64,000 nucleotides of DNA, taken from the NCBI GenBank assembly GCA_964653555.1, contig CAZZFT010000002.1, forward strand, positions 54,786 through 118,785, in the 5' to 3' direction. The position numbers were made by a program, and so were the translations under genes. The DNA comes from JAHEJV01 sp964653555. GTDB lineage: Bacteria; Myxococcota_A; UBA9160; SMWR01. The stretch's first letter is position 1, and every line of letters begins with the position of its first letter. The notes below the pieces were generated by a model, which saw only the letters and a program-made list of their open reading frames with translations, was not told the origin of the DNA and did not search any database. Shown here one piece after another: positions 40,867-49,660 of the stretch.

Positions 40867-42480
40867 CTAGCCGACGCGCCGGTCGCGGCCCGCCCAGTAG
40901 GGCTCCCGCAGCTCGCGGCGCAGGACCTTCCCCGTGGGTCCGATCGGAAGCTCGTCCACGAACTCGACGGATCGGGGTCGCTTGTATCCCGCGATGTGGC
41001 GCTTCGTGAAGTCGATGATCTCCTGCTCGGATACCGGGATCCCCGGCTCCGCCACGACGATTGCCTTGACCGCCTCGCCCCATTTGTCGTCGGGAACGCC
41101 GATCACCGCCACCGAACGCACGGCGGGATGGCTCGCGATCGCGTTCTCCACCTCGGCCGGATACACGTTCTCGGCGCCTGAGACGATCATGTCCTTCACG
41201 CGATCCTGGATGAAGAGGTATCCGCCCTCGTCGAGAAAACCGGCGTCGCCGGTATGGAGCCATCCATCTCGCAGCGCCTCCGCCGTTGCCTCCGGTCGCT
41301 TCCAATAGCCGAGCATCAGGCACGGGCCCCTCACCCAGATCTCGCCGATCTGGCGCGGGCCCAGGAACCGCCCCTCCGGATCGGCGATCCGGATCTCGAA
41401 GCCGGGGTGTGGGCGCCCGGCCGAGCGCATGCGCTCGGAACCGTCGGGATCGTGCTCCGAGGGGGGCAGGTAGGCCCCCATGGCCGTCGTCTCCGTGAGC
41501 GCGTAGGTCTGGACGAATCCACACTTCATCACCGCAAGCGCGCGGCGCAGCAGATCGAGCGAGATCGGTGCTCCCCCGTAGGTCACGTACTCGAGCCGGG
41601 AGAAGTCGGTGATGCGCGCGCGCGGGTCCTCGAGGAGCATCTGGATCATCGTCGGAGCCAGGAACAGACGGCGCACCTTGTGCTTCTCTAGCGCCTCCAG
41701 GATCGGACCCGTCTCGAATTGCGGCAGGATGAGCTGCGCTGCGCCGTGGTAGAACTGGTCGAGGACGACGCGCGTGCCGCCGATGTGGAAGAGCGGAAGG
41801 AAGCAGGGGCCGACGTCGTCCGACTCCACGCGGGCGAAGTCCTCCCCGGTCGCTTCGTTCATCTCGCGCGCGACGAAGAGCGCGCGACTGGAGATCTGGG
41901 CGCCCTTCGGGCGACCCGTCGTGCCGCTGGTGTAGAGCTGGATGAAGGGATCGTTCGGCTCGCAGGGAAGGCGCGGATCCTCGTCCGACTGCCGATCGCG
42001 CCAGGTCGCATAGTCCTCGAGGTCGCCTGAGCGCGCGCCGAGCACCAGGATCTTCGCGAGTCCGTCGGCGCGCGTGCGGAGCTGGTCGATCTGGGACAGG
42101 AACGCGGGCTCCACGAAGAGCAGCGACACCTCGGCATCCTCGAGCACGTACGTGATCTCCGGCCGCGCCAGCCGCCAGTTGACCGGCACGACGATGGCCC
42201 CGGCCTTCGCGACCCCGAAGAAGATCTCGAAGTAGGCATCCGTGTTCTTGCCGAGGTAGGCGACCGCGTGCCCTCGCCCGAAGCCTTCCGCCAGCAGTCC
42301 GCGCGCGACGCGGCTCGACCGCCGGTCGAGCTCGCCCCAGGTCGTCTCGCCCCGCTCGTGGAGGACGGCCGGCCGCTCCGCGCGCTCGGACGCGTGGACA
42401 CGGGGGATGTCGGCGACGTGGCGGATGCGCGGATCCAATTCGCGCGCAGGGTACCATCCCGTTGCGATAGCGGGACGCAA
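40867..42480 (-). CDS. AMP-forming acyl-CoA synthetase
   Basis: A 537-residue ANL-family ligase. The P-loop LYTSGTTGRPKGA, the A5 motif YALTETTAMGAY, GWLHTGDAGFLDEGGYLFIQDRVKDMIVSGAENVYPAEVEN (A7-A8 hinge) and the catalytic Lys in PTGKVLRREL are all present, so it should be active. It makes acyl-AMP then acyl-CoA from a medium- or long-chain or cyclic acid. The start is uncertain: TTG 42480 gives a full-length N-terminus (MRPAIATGWYPARELDPRI) but has no strong ribosome-binding site. Confidence 0.92.
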   Translation of the reverse strand: MRPAIATGWYPARELDPRIRHVADIPRVHASERAERPAVLHERGETTWGELDRRSSRVARGLLAEGFGRGHAVAYLGKNTDAYFEIFFGVAKAGAIVVPVNWRLARPEITYVLEDAEVSLLFVEPAFLSQIDQLRTRADGLAKILVLGARSGDLEDYATWRDRQSDEDPRLPCEPNDPFIQLYTSGTTGRPKGAQISSRALFVAREMNEATGEDFARVESDDVGPCFLPLFHIGGTRVVLDQFYHGAAQLILPQFETGPILEALEKHKVRRLFLAPTMIQMLLEDPRARITDFSRLEYVTYGGAPISLDLLRRALAVMKCGFVQTYALTETTAMGAYLPPSEHDPDGSERMRSAGRPHPGFEIRIADPEGRFLGPRQIGEIWVRGPCLMLGYWKRPEATAEALRDGWLHTGDAGFLDEGGYLFIQDRVKDMIVSGAENVYPAEVENAIASHPAVRSVAVIGVPDDKWGEAVKAIVVAEPGIPVSEQEIIDFTKRHIAGYKRPRSVEFVDELPIGPTGKVLRRELREPYWAGRDRRVG

Positions 42481-42827
42481 ACGGAGTCCCGGAGGCCCAG
42501 ATCATATGGACCCTCCCGGCGCGCTCGGTCCGCCTGGCAGCGCGATCCCGTTCCTTGGAAAGCGCGTGATTCCGCCACCTACGCCCACAGAGTTGCCCCT
42601 GGCGGCCAGCAGGCGCTTCGAGGCGGGGCGGCCCGCCCCATCCCCGCTTTCTCCCCCAGGGGAATGAATCGAAGGCTTCCCGCCGCGCAATGTCCATATC
42701 GCGTAGAAGACGAGAAAGAAAAGTGTTGACTTGATCACTCGAAGACAAATAAGGTGCATGTATTCGCAATACCGCAATGCGATTCATTCGTCAGGCAAGA
42801 CCTGCGAATCACCCGGGAGACCATCAG
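42481..42827. promoter_or_regulatory. divergent intergenic region before the PEP-CTERM gene
   Basis: This 347-bp stretch has no convincing gene. The first 180 bp are GC-rich, with a compact self-complementary stretch GGGGCGGCCCGCCCC at 42625-42639. The part from about 42700 on is AT-rich, with TTGACT at 42726-42731 as a likely -35 for the plus-strand gene and only a weak -10 (ATAAGG) at 17-bp spacing. GGGAGA at 42814-42819 serves as the ribosome-binding site for ATG 42828. Confidence 0.45.
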
Positions 42828-43793
42828 ATGCGAATCGAGCTTCGAAAGACGGCCTTCGTGGGGGTCGCTGCAGCCGGCTGGCTGTTAATCGCGACGTCCG
42901 CGCAAGCGGGAAACTTCATGGCGTTCAACCGCGCCTTCGGATCGGGTTCCGACTTCGGAACACCGACCAACGGGCCCGCCACCTGGACGGGTACGGCGGG
43001 GATCATGGGCAGCAGCCCCGCCAGCTTCAGTCTCAACTCGTTCACGGCGCTCTGGACCACGAGCTACGTCAACCCGACTCCGCCGACGGCAGCCGGGATC
43101 GTCGCGTCGACCCAGGCCGTCACGGTTACCGGACCACTGTCTCCCGGTACGTTCATGGCCGGAGGGGGCCCCGGTAACTTCTTCTACAACCCGCCTGTCG
43201 ATCCGACCTATGGCACGCGGATCGGGACCGCGCAGGTGGTGGCCGGTAGCCACCAGTTCGGCGCGTCGATCGCTCACACCTTCAAGTTCCTGAGCAAGCT
43301 GAGCCTGAACTTCGGCTTCGCCATCTTCCAGGGCACGTTCCCGCTCTCCGAAGTTCAGGGCGTGACCACGCCGCCTGGCGCCACGAAGCCCACGCAGTCC
43401 TTCACGGGCACGTTCGCCAACACGATGAGCCCGGCCTCGAACACCCAGATCTTCCTGCGGGCGAACTTCTTCCCGTGGACGACGGGCGTGGCCATCGGGA
43501 AGGACAATGCCGGAGCGCGCAATACCACGGTGACGATCACCGGGTACGACAACCGGACGCCGAACGGCCAGACCGGGACCGTCCAGCTGGTGGCTCCGTT
43601 CCTGTTCAGCTCCTTCAATGCCGGCGCCTTCGGCATCAACCACCTCTCGGGTGTGAACGTGCTCACCTACCAGTTCGCGCCGGAGCCCGGGAATACGGCG
43701 CTGCTCGGTGCCGGGATCGGCGGGCTGCTGTTGCTCGGCGGTCTCGATCGCCGGCGGCGCGCCTCCGTGAAGAGAGTCCGTGCAACAGCCTGA
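42828..43793 (+). CDS. exported PEP-CTERM-anchored protein of unknown function
   Basis: A 321-residue exported protein. Residues 1-27 form a signal peptide (KTAFVGVAAAGWLLIATSAQA, cleavage after AQA). The mature part is rich in Gly, Thr, Asn, Phe and Pro and likely beta-structured. The C-terminus has the PEP-CTERM sorting signal: PEPG at 285-288, a hydrophobic stretch NTALLGAGIGGLLLLGGL, then RRRR. Such proteins are processed by an exosortase and sent to the cell surface or exopolysaccharide matrix. No exosortase gene is in this window. No known domain was recognised in the middle. Confidence 0.85.
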   Translation: MRIELRKTAFVGVAAAGWLLIATSAQAGNFMAFNRAFGSGSDFGTPTNGPATWTGTAGIMGSSPASFSLNSFTALWTTSYVNPTPPTAAGIVASTQAVTVTGPLSPGTFMAGGGPGNFFYNPPVDPTYGTRIGTAQVVAGSHQFGASIAHTFKFLSKLSLNFGFAIFQGTFPLSEVQGVTTPPGATKPTQSFTGTFANTMSPASNTQIFLRANFFPWTTGVAIGKDNAGARNTTVTITGYDNRTPNGQTGTVQLVAPFLFSSFNAGAFGINHLSGVNVLTYQFAPEPGNTALLGAGIGGLLLLGGLDRRRRASVKRVRATA

Positions 43794-43834
43794 GGGTCCG
43801 GCTCGCCCACCAAAGCATCGAGAAGTGTCGTAGC

Positions 43835-43866
43835 GCGCCGCCGGCGGCCCGGTCCTCCGGCGGCGC
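43835..43866 (+). terminator. GC-rich hairpin after the PEP-CTERM gene
   Basis: GCGCCGCCGG at 43835-43844 pairs perfectly with CCGGCGGCGC at 43857-43866 (10-bp stem, 12-base loop), starting 41 bp after the stop codon. There is no T-run, so a classical intrinsic terminator is not proven. Confidence 0.5.
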
Positions 43867-43917
43867 TGCTCGTCTAGCCACCGCCGCCGCGTCGGGCCGC
43901 ACAGGGGGGTCTCCAAC

Positions 43918-46212
43918 ATGCAGCTTCCCGAGCACCAGGAGATCCTCTCCAAGACCTCGAGGAGCTGGCTGGAGGAGAACGCGGCTCTCGACGCACTGAC
44001 CGAGCGCGAGAACCACCCGAACCGCCACGACGACGAGACCTGGCGAGAGATGGCCGACCTGGGCTGGCTCGGACTATGCCTGCCCCAGGAACTGGGAGGA
44101 GCCGAAGGAGGAGCCTCGGATCTGGAGGTGCTGTGCGAGGAGCTGGGGCGCGTCCTGCTCCCACCGCCCTTCATCGCCGTGACCGTCGCCGCGGTGGCGG
44201 CGATGGAGCACGACCACAGCGCTTACGCCCGGAAGCTCCTGTCCGAAATTGCCGCGGGTCGGCGGCGACCGGTCCTCGTCGTCACCGACGAAGCGGGCCG
44301 CTGGCAGCCCGGGCAGGGTGTCGAGCTGCGCGGGGAGCGGGTCACGGGGAAGCGCTCCTTCGTGGAGGGCGCGGCCCTGGCCGACCTCCTGCTCGTTCCG
44401 GCGCGCGACACCGACGGCACGCTGCGCATCTCCGCGGTCGATCCCGGGGACCCGGGGGTCACGATTACCCCGCTGCCCTCGATGGCGGGCGCGCCGTGGG
44501 CCGCCGTGGCGTTCCATCGGGCCCGCGCGCGGTGCTTGGAGATCCGAGGCGCCGCTCTCGAAGTCGCTCTCGAAGCCGCCCTCGATCGCGCTGCCGTCAT
44601 GCATGCTGCCTGGTGCGCGGGAGGGGCACGTCGACTGCTCGAGATGACAGTCGACTACGTGAGCCAGCGGCGACAGTTCGGGGTCCCCCTGGGCAGCTTC
44701 CAGGCGGTGCAGCACGGTCTGGCCGATTGTGCGATCGCGGCGGTGGAGTGCGAGACGATGGCGCGGCGCGCGGCGCGCGCGCTGCAGGAAGGCTCTCCCG
44801 ACGCGCGTCGCTTCTCCTCCCTGGCCTTCGTCCAGGGGACGACGGGTTTCGTGAAGGTGGCTCGGCGCTGCCACCAGTATTGGGGCGGGATCGGCGTGTC
44901 CCTGGAGATGCACGTCCACCACTTCAGCCGTCGCGCGAAGTGCGCCGAGCAGGCCTGGGGTGGCGTGGACTTCCATCTGGAGCGCATCGCGCGCGAGCTG
45001 AAGAGCCTGCCGCTGGTCCGCGATCGCTACCTCGTGCCGAAGCCCGAGGCACCCGCGCCAGCGAGCTACACACCGGCGCCGACCCTCGAGGAGTTCCGGG
45101 AGCAGGTGCGCGAGTTCCTCGAGCGCGAGATCGATCTCGATGCGGCGCGGCAGGATCTGAACCCGCAGCGCGAAACCCCGGAGAAGGCGCGCTTCCTGGA
45201 GCGCCTGGGCGAGATCGGCTGGCTCGGTGTCGCATGGCCCCGCGAATTCGGCGGTCACGGGCTGGTCGAGACCTACCAGGTGGTCCTCCAGGACGAGCTC
45301 GAGTACGCCCACATGCCGACCGCCTCCATCGACATCGCGATGCTCGGGCGCACGCTGATGCGTCACGGCTCCCACGCGTTGAAGAAGGAGTTCCTGCCGC
45401 GCATCATGAAAGGCCAGATCAGCCTTGCGATCGGCTACAGCGAGCCCGAGGCCGGCTCCGACCTGGCCAATCTGAGTCTGCGCGCTCGCCGCGACGGCGA
45501 CGAGTACGTCATCAACGGCCAGAAGATGTGGACGAGCGGTGCCCACTACTGCGACTACATCTGGCTAGCCTGTCGGACCGATCCCGCTGCGCCCCGTCAC
45601 GACGGCATCTCCCTGATCCTGATCGACAACCACCTGCCCGGCATGCTCGTTCAGGAGATCGAGACCATGGGCGACGATCGCACCAACATGGTCTATTTCG
45701 ACGACGTGCGTGTCCCGGCGAGCCGCCTGGTCGGCGAGGAGAATCGTGGCTGGCAGTACGTGCTGGAAGCGCTCGACTTCGATCGTCTCCAGTGCCAGGG
45801 AGTGAGCTACCTGCTCCGCGACCTCGACGAGCTGATCGCCTGGGCACGCTCCGACCCGCAGCGCTGGAGCGATCCGAACCTGCGCCGACTGGTCGCACGC
45901 CACGCGGTCCGGGTCGAGGGGGCACGCAGCCATTTCATCGATGGCATGGAGGTCCTCGCGCGGGGGGATGTTCCGCGGATGGAAGGGTCGATGCTGAAGA
46001 TCGTGACCACCGAGGAGAGGCAGAATCTGGCCGACGACGTGCTCGACTACCTCGGGCCGCGCGGCGTGCTCCGCGACACACCGGAAGCGCCGATCCAAGG
46101 CCGCTTCGAGCGCAACTGGCGCGCCGAGATCAAGGGAACCATCACCACGGGCACGAACGAGGTGCAGCGCAACATCCTGGCGAAGCGCTACCTCCGGCTT
46201 CCGACGGCGTAG
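43918..46212 (+). CDS. fused two-domain acyl-CoA dehydrogenase (FadE34-like layout)
   Basis: A 764-residue fusion of two acyl-CoA dehydrogenase domains; ordinary members are 380-400 residues. Domain 1 (about 1-375) has a weak middle domain but ends with VSQRRQFGVPLGSFQAVQHGLAD and YWGGIGVSLEMHVHHFSRRAK. A Pro/Ala linker (about 377-391) joins domain 2 (about 392-764), which has GYSEPEAGSDLANLS, VINGQKMWTSGAHYCDYIWLACRT and TITTGTNEVQRNILAKRYL. Single-chain pairs such as mycobacterial FadE34 desaturate branched steroid side-chain CoA esters, where two unequal halves create one roomy active site. A bulky alicyclic or steroid-like substrate is therefore plausible. Confidence 0.9.
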   Translation: MQLPEHQEILSKTSRSWLEENAALDALTERENHPNRHDDETWREMADLGWLGLCLPQELGGAEGGASDLEVLCEELGRVLLPPPFIAVTVAAVAAMEHDHSAYARKLLSEIAAGRRRPVLVVTDEAGRWQPGQGVELRGERVTGKRSFVEGAALADLLLVPARDTDGTLRISAVDPGDPGVTITPLPSMAGAPWAAVAFHRARARCLEIRGAALEVALEAALDRAAVMHAAWCAGGARRLLEMTVDYVSQRRQFGVPLGSFQAVQHGLADCAIAAVECETMARRAARALQEGSPDARRFSSLAFVQGTTGFVKVARRCHQYWGGIGVSLEMHVHHFSRRAKCAEQAWGGVDFHLERIARELKSLPLVRDRYLVPKPEAPAPASYTPAPTLEEFREQVREFLEREIDLDAARQDLNPQRETPEKARFLERLGEIGWLGVAWPREFGGHGLVETYQVVLQDELEYAHMPTASIDIAMLGRTLMRHGSHALKKEFLPRIMKGQISLAIGYSEPEAGSDLANLSLRARRDGDEYVINGQKMWTSGAHYCDYIWLACRTDPAAPRHDGISLILIDNHLPGMLVQEIETMGDDRTNMVYFDDVRVPASRLVGEENRGWQYVLEALDFDRLQCQGVSYLLRDLDELIAWARSDPQRWSDPNLRRLVARHAVRVEGARSHFIDGMEVLARGDVPRMEGSMLKIVTTEERQNLADDVLDYLGPRGVLRDTPEAPIQGRFERNWRAEIKGTITTGTNEVQRNILAKRYLRLPTA

Positions 46213-46216
46213 CCCC

Positions 46217-46873
46217 GTGTCTTCTCCCTTCGACCTCGAGGCTGCCGATCGCCTGCTCTCGACCACGCGCGCCGTGCGCCGGCGGCTCGACCTGAGTCGG
46301 CCGGTCGAGCCCGGTGTGATCCTCGACTGCATCCGTCTGGCGCAGCAGGCGCCCACGGCCTCGAATCAGCAGAGCTGGCGCTGGGTGGTGGTGACCGACC
46401 CGGAGCTTCGCGGCGCGATCTCCGCGATCTACCGCAAGCTCGGGCAGAAGGCGTTCCCGCGCGCGCGCGCGCAGGTGCCCGAGAGCGATGCCCAGACCCG
46501 TCGCGTCTACGACTCGGCCCAGTTCCTCGCCGAGCACCTCGACGAAGTGCCCGTGTTCGTGATCCCGTGCATTCACGGCCGGCTCGACCCGAAGGAGCCG
46601 ATGCTCGCGCTCGCCGCGTCCGCGCTCTACGGATCGATCTATCCGGCCGTCTGGAGCTTCCAGCTCGCCCTGCGGAGCCGGGGACTCGGCTCGGTGCTCA
46701 CCACCCTGCACCTGGTGCGCGAGGACGAGGTCGCGCAGCTCCTCGGCATTCCGTCCGACGTCTCCCAGGTCGGGCTGCTCCCCGTGGCCTACACGAAGGG
46801 CACCGATTTCAAGCCCGCCTCCCGGCCCCCGGCGGCCGAGATCACCTACTGGAACGGGTGGGCCGAGAAGTGA
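46217..46873 (+). CDS. nitroreductase-family flavoprotein
   Basis: A 218-residue FMN-dependent nitroreductase-fold protein starting at GTG 46217, four bases after the acyl-CoA dehydrogenase stop. TTRAVRRRLDLSRPV, QQAPTASNQQSWRWVVVTD and the C-terminal LRSRGLGSVLTTLHLVREDEVAQLLGIP are the usual flavin-binding elements. Members reduce nitro groups, quinones or activated enones with NAD(P)H. Coupling to the acyl-CoA dehydrogenase suggests a role in electron transfer or ring/enone reduction, by inference. Confidence 0.9.
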   Translation: MSSPFDLEAADRLLSTTRAVRRRLDLSRPVEPGVILDCIRLAQQAPTASNQQSWRWVVVTDPELRGAISAIYRKLGQKAFPRARAQVPESDAQTRRVYDSAQFLAEHLDEVPVFVIPCIHGRLDPKEPMLALAASALYGSIYPAVWSFQLALRSRGLGSVLTTLHLVREDEVAQLLGIPSDVSQVGLLPVAYTKGTDFKPASRPPAAEITYWNGWAEK

Positions 46874-46885
46874 CGTCGCCCGAGA

Positions 46886-47665
46886 TCAGATGCCCAGCAG
46901 CTGGCCGCCGTTCACGTCGATCGACGCGCCGACGATGACGCTCGCCAGATCCGACGCGAGGAAGAGCACGGCGTTCGCGCACTCGCGGTCTTCCGGCATG
47001 CGACCGAGCGGGATGTCCTTCTCGATGCCGGCCTTGATCTCCTGGACCGATATGCCCTGCGCCTTCGCGCCCAGAGCCAGCATCCCCTGCACGGGCGGAC
47101 CCCACATCCAGCCGATGTAGACCTGGTTCACGCGGATGCCGTGGGGAGCGAGCTCCTTCGCGAGCGCCCGCGTGGCCGCCGCCACGGCGCCCTTCGAGGT
47201 CGCGTAGGCGCCGGTTCCGAGCAGCGGATCCTTCGAGCTCATCGTGTTCACCATGACGATGGCTCCCCCGCCCTGCTTCTTCATGTGGGGCACGACTGCC
47301 TGGGTCACGTTCAGATAGCCGAAGCAGTTGACGTCCATCACACGCCGCCAGGCATCGAGATCGGCGCTCTCGAATTCGCCCTGGGCGTGGATCATCGCGC
47401 TGTTGATCAGGGCATCCACGCGTCCGAGCTCCTCGATGGTGCGTGCGACCAGCCGCTGGCACTGGCCGCGGTCGGCGATGTCGGTCGGAACCGCCACCGC
47501 GCGCCGGCCTAGCGCGCGAACCCTGTCGGCGACCTCCTCGAGAACGGATTCGGTTCGCGCCGCCAGCGCGACGTCTGCACCCTCGCGGGCCGCCCCCAGC
47601 GCCAGCTGCTGGCCCAGTCCGGGGCCCACTCCCTGGATCATCACCACCTTGTTCTCGAGCAACAC
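46886..47665 (-). CDS. SDR-family oxidoreductase
   Basis: A 259-residue SDR, close paralogue of the one at 39176-39958 (shared MLLxNKVVMIQGVGPGLGxQLALxAAREGADVALAART and LGRMPEDREC). Tyr and Lys lie in GAYATSKGAV. The catalytic-serine region reads VMVNTMSSKDP, again with Thr at the usual first serine position although two serines follow. It is transcribed leftward from a promoter with a consensus -10 and an operator-like dyad at 47724-47743. Confidence 0.9.
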   Translation of the reverse strand: MLLENKVVMIQGVGPGLGQQLALGAAREGADVALAARTESVLEEVADRVRALGRRAVAVPTDIADRGQCQRLVARTIEELGRVDALINSAMIHAQGEFESADLDAWRRVMDVNCFGYLNVTQAVVPHMKKQGGGAIVMVNTMSSKDPLLGTGAYATSKGAVAAATRALAKELAPHGIRVNQVYIGWMWGPPVQGMLALGAKAQGISVQEIKAGIEKDIPLGRMPEDRECANAVLFLASDLASVIVGASIDVNGGQLLGI

Positions 47666-47709
47666 GCTGCTCTCCCCCGCGCACGCCCGCGCGACTCCGG
47701 CGCGTTCCG

Positions 47710-47743
47710 ATTATATGACAAGATAGAGCCAATAATGGCTCTA
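47710..47743 (-). promoter_or_regulatory. promoter and operator-like dyad of the SDR gene
   Basis: On the minus strand a perfect -10 box TATAAT is the complement of 47710-47715, about 45 bp before the SDR start. Where the -35 should be lies a perfect inverted repeat, TAGAGCC at 47724-47730 and GGCTCTA at 47737-47743 with a 6-bp centre, and no good -35 hexamer. A regulator bound there could either block or replace -35 contacts. Confidence 0.6.
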
Positions 47744-47773
47744 AATCGCTCTGATTGGAACGAAGAAACTCGA

Positions 47774-49660
47774 TCAATGGCCTCGAGAGGCCGACCCTCG
47801 TTCCACCACGCGACACTCGGACTGCGGCGACCGCGCCGGCGGCAGCCGCCAGCGCCCCTCGGCGTCGGCGCCCTCGCAGGCGAGACGGGGATCCACGAAG
47901 CGCACCCAGAGCGCGCCGCAGCTCTCGCGCATCGGCAGCACGCGCACCCCATCGGGTTCGCGGCGGGCCCGGGCCAGGGCGTAGCGGCGGGCCGGATCGA
48001 GCGCGGGAAACCAGCCCAGCTCGAGGACGTCGTCGTCGCCGACCGGGGAGTCGGCGGTGAAGCGCAGCGTCCGCGGGCAGCCCCGGAAGCGGGCCAGCAC
48101 CACGCCTCCCTTGCGCCACAGCGGCTGGTAGCCGAGCCACAGCAGATGATCGCCGTCCTCCGGGCGGCCGACGAAGATCACGTCGTCGAAGCTCGCTCCG
48201 TTGGCGGCGAAGTAGGTGGCGACCGCTTCGCGCTGGGCGAGATTGCCGGCGTTCGCGGGATCCAGCGTCGGGATCACGGAGCGCGGGTCGACGGCGGGCG
48301 GCATGTGCTCCTGTCCCCAGGGCGAGAGCAGCACCCCGTGGATCGCGGCGTCGGCGGAGAAGGTGTAGGGCACCATGCCACCCTGGGCCGTGGCGTAGAG
48401 CTTTCCCAGGTTCATCAACGGGGCGACGTAGGGCACGTCGGCCCGCGCGTCGTCGAAGGCACGACCCGCGAAGGGATCGAGGACGATCGGCAGGCGCGCT
48501 CCCTCGCTGCGCACCGGGGCCTCGAGGCCGGCGAGGGCCGCCGCGCTGCGCGCGTAGAGGTCGCGGTGGTGGACGAAGCCCCACGCCGTGGCGGCGGTGG
48601 CGAAGGCCGCCGCGCAGAGCGCCACGGCGCCGCGCCCGGCGCGCGGGAGCCGCTCGACGGGGAGCGCGAGCAGTCCGAGCACGACCCCGAGCGGCGCGAA
48701 GCGCACCGAGAAGTACTCCCAGTTCGGCAGGTGCAGCGGGAGCAGGACGGCGGCGGCGAGGAAGGCCGCGCCCGAGATCAGCAGCGCGCGGTCCCGGCTC
48801 GAGCGGCCGCGGGCGACCGTCAGCGCGAGCACCGGCGACGCCAGCGCGAGCAGCGTGAGCGGCCAGGCGCGCCAGCCGGGACCGGCGACGAAGCACTTCG
48901 CGAGCGTCCACAGGGGCGCCGTCTCGTAGCGCCAGGGATGGTTCGGATCCGGCGCGAGCGGCTCGCCGAAGGCGAGCTGCACGGCGACGGCGAGCAGCGC
49001 GACCGCCGCGGCAGGCGCTCCGAAGCGGACCGCCCGGCCCAGGGCGCGGATTCGCGCCCCCCGGCGCGCGTCCAGCACCTCCAGGGCGGCCACCGCCGCG
49101 CCGGTGAGCGCGGCGGCGGCCAGGTGCAGCAGCGCCTGGACGAACAGCAGACCGGCGAGACCGAGGTCGCGCCGGGCGCCCGGCGCCGCGCGCAGGGCGA
49201 CGGCGAGCGTGAAGAGTCCGACGCAGGAGGCGGCGTAGAAGGAGAAGAAGCCCATGTAGAGCGTCCACTGGAGCGCCGCCGCGCCGACGGCGAGACCGAG
49301 CCAGCCGCGCTCGGGGTGTACCGAGCGCGCGAGGGTGAAGGCGCCGAGGGCCCACAGCGCGACCAGCAGCGCGAGGGCGATGCGCACCGCCGTCTGCCAG
49401 GGGAACAGCAGGTCGAGCGGCGTGAACAGCGCCGAGAAGCCGTTGTTCGACACCGGCTGGTTCGGCTCGAGCCAGCGGCTCCAACCCGTGCCGGGCGCGT
49501 CGAAGTGGTTCGCCGCGTGCAGGGTGAAGATGTGCTGGGGCCCGTCGTGGGTCGGCAGATAGGGCACGCACAGCACCGATCCGACCAGGGCAACGGTCAA
49601 CAGCAGCTGCGCCGCGGGCAGCGCGCAGCGCGCGAGATACCCGGCCGTCAGGCGGCTCAC
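47774..49660 (-). CDS. polytopic membrane protein of unknown function (possible GT-C-type)
   Basis: A 628-residue membrane protein, GTG start at 49660 overlapping the methyltransferase stop (GTGA). About ten hydrophobic segments occupy the first 60 percent, for example LPAAQLLLTVALVGSVLCV near 14-32 and WQTAVRIALALLVALWALGA. The first periplasmic loop contains THDGPQH, with an acidic residue placed as in GT-C glycosyltransferases, but no family was firmly recognised. The last 240 residues are soluble, with WGQEHMPPAVDPRSVIPTLD. Its gene and the methyltransferase look more GC-rich than their neighbours. Possible role in surface glycan or lipid modification. Confidence 0.72.
   Translation of the reverse strand: MSRLTAGYLARCALPAAQLLLTVALVGSVLCVPYLPTHDGPQHIFTLHAANHFDAPGTGWSRWLEPNQPVSNNGFSALFTPLDLLFPWQTAVRIALALLVALWALGAFTLARSVHPERGWLGLAVGAAALQWTLYMGFFSFYAASCVGLFTLAVALRAAPGARRDLGLAGLLFVQALLHLAAAALTGAAVAALEVLDARRGARIRALGRAVRFGAPAAAVALLAVAVQLAFGEPLAPDPNHPWRYETAPLWTLAKCFVAGPGWRAWPLTLLALASPVLALTVARGRSSRDRALLISGAAFLAAAVLLPLHLPNWEYFSVRFAPLGVVLGLLALPVERLPRAGRGAVALCAAAFATAATAWGFVHHRDLYARSAAALAGLEAPVRSEGARLPIVLDPFAGRAFDDARADVPYVAPLMNLGKLYATAQGGMVPYTFSADAAIHGVLLSPWGQEHMPPAVDPRSVIPTLDPANAGNLAQREAVATYFAANGASFDDVIFVGRPEDGDHLLWLGYQPLWRKGGVVLARFRGCPRTLRFTADSPVGDDDVLELGWFPALDPARRYALARARREPDGVRVLPMRESCGALWVRFVDPRLACEGADAEGRWRLPPARSPQSECRVVERGSASRGH

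Noticed and set aside
33728..47719. Shared 9-mer TTATATGAC at 33729 and 47711 as a common operator
   Set aside because: At 47711 it is mostly the complement of the -10 box TATAAT and the orientation to the genes differs, so coincidence of AT-rich promoter sequence is the simpler explanation.
46842..49571. A 909-codon frame on the minus strand across the SDR and membrane protein genes
   Set aside because: It runs out of frame with two recognised genes and gives an Arg/Ala-rich translation without any domain.
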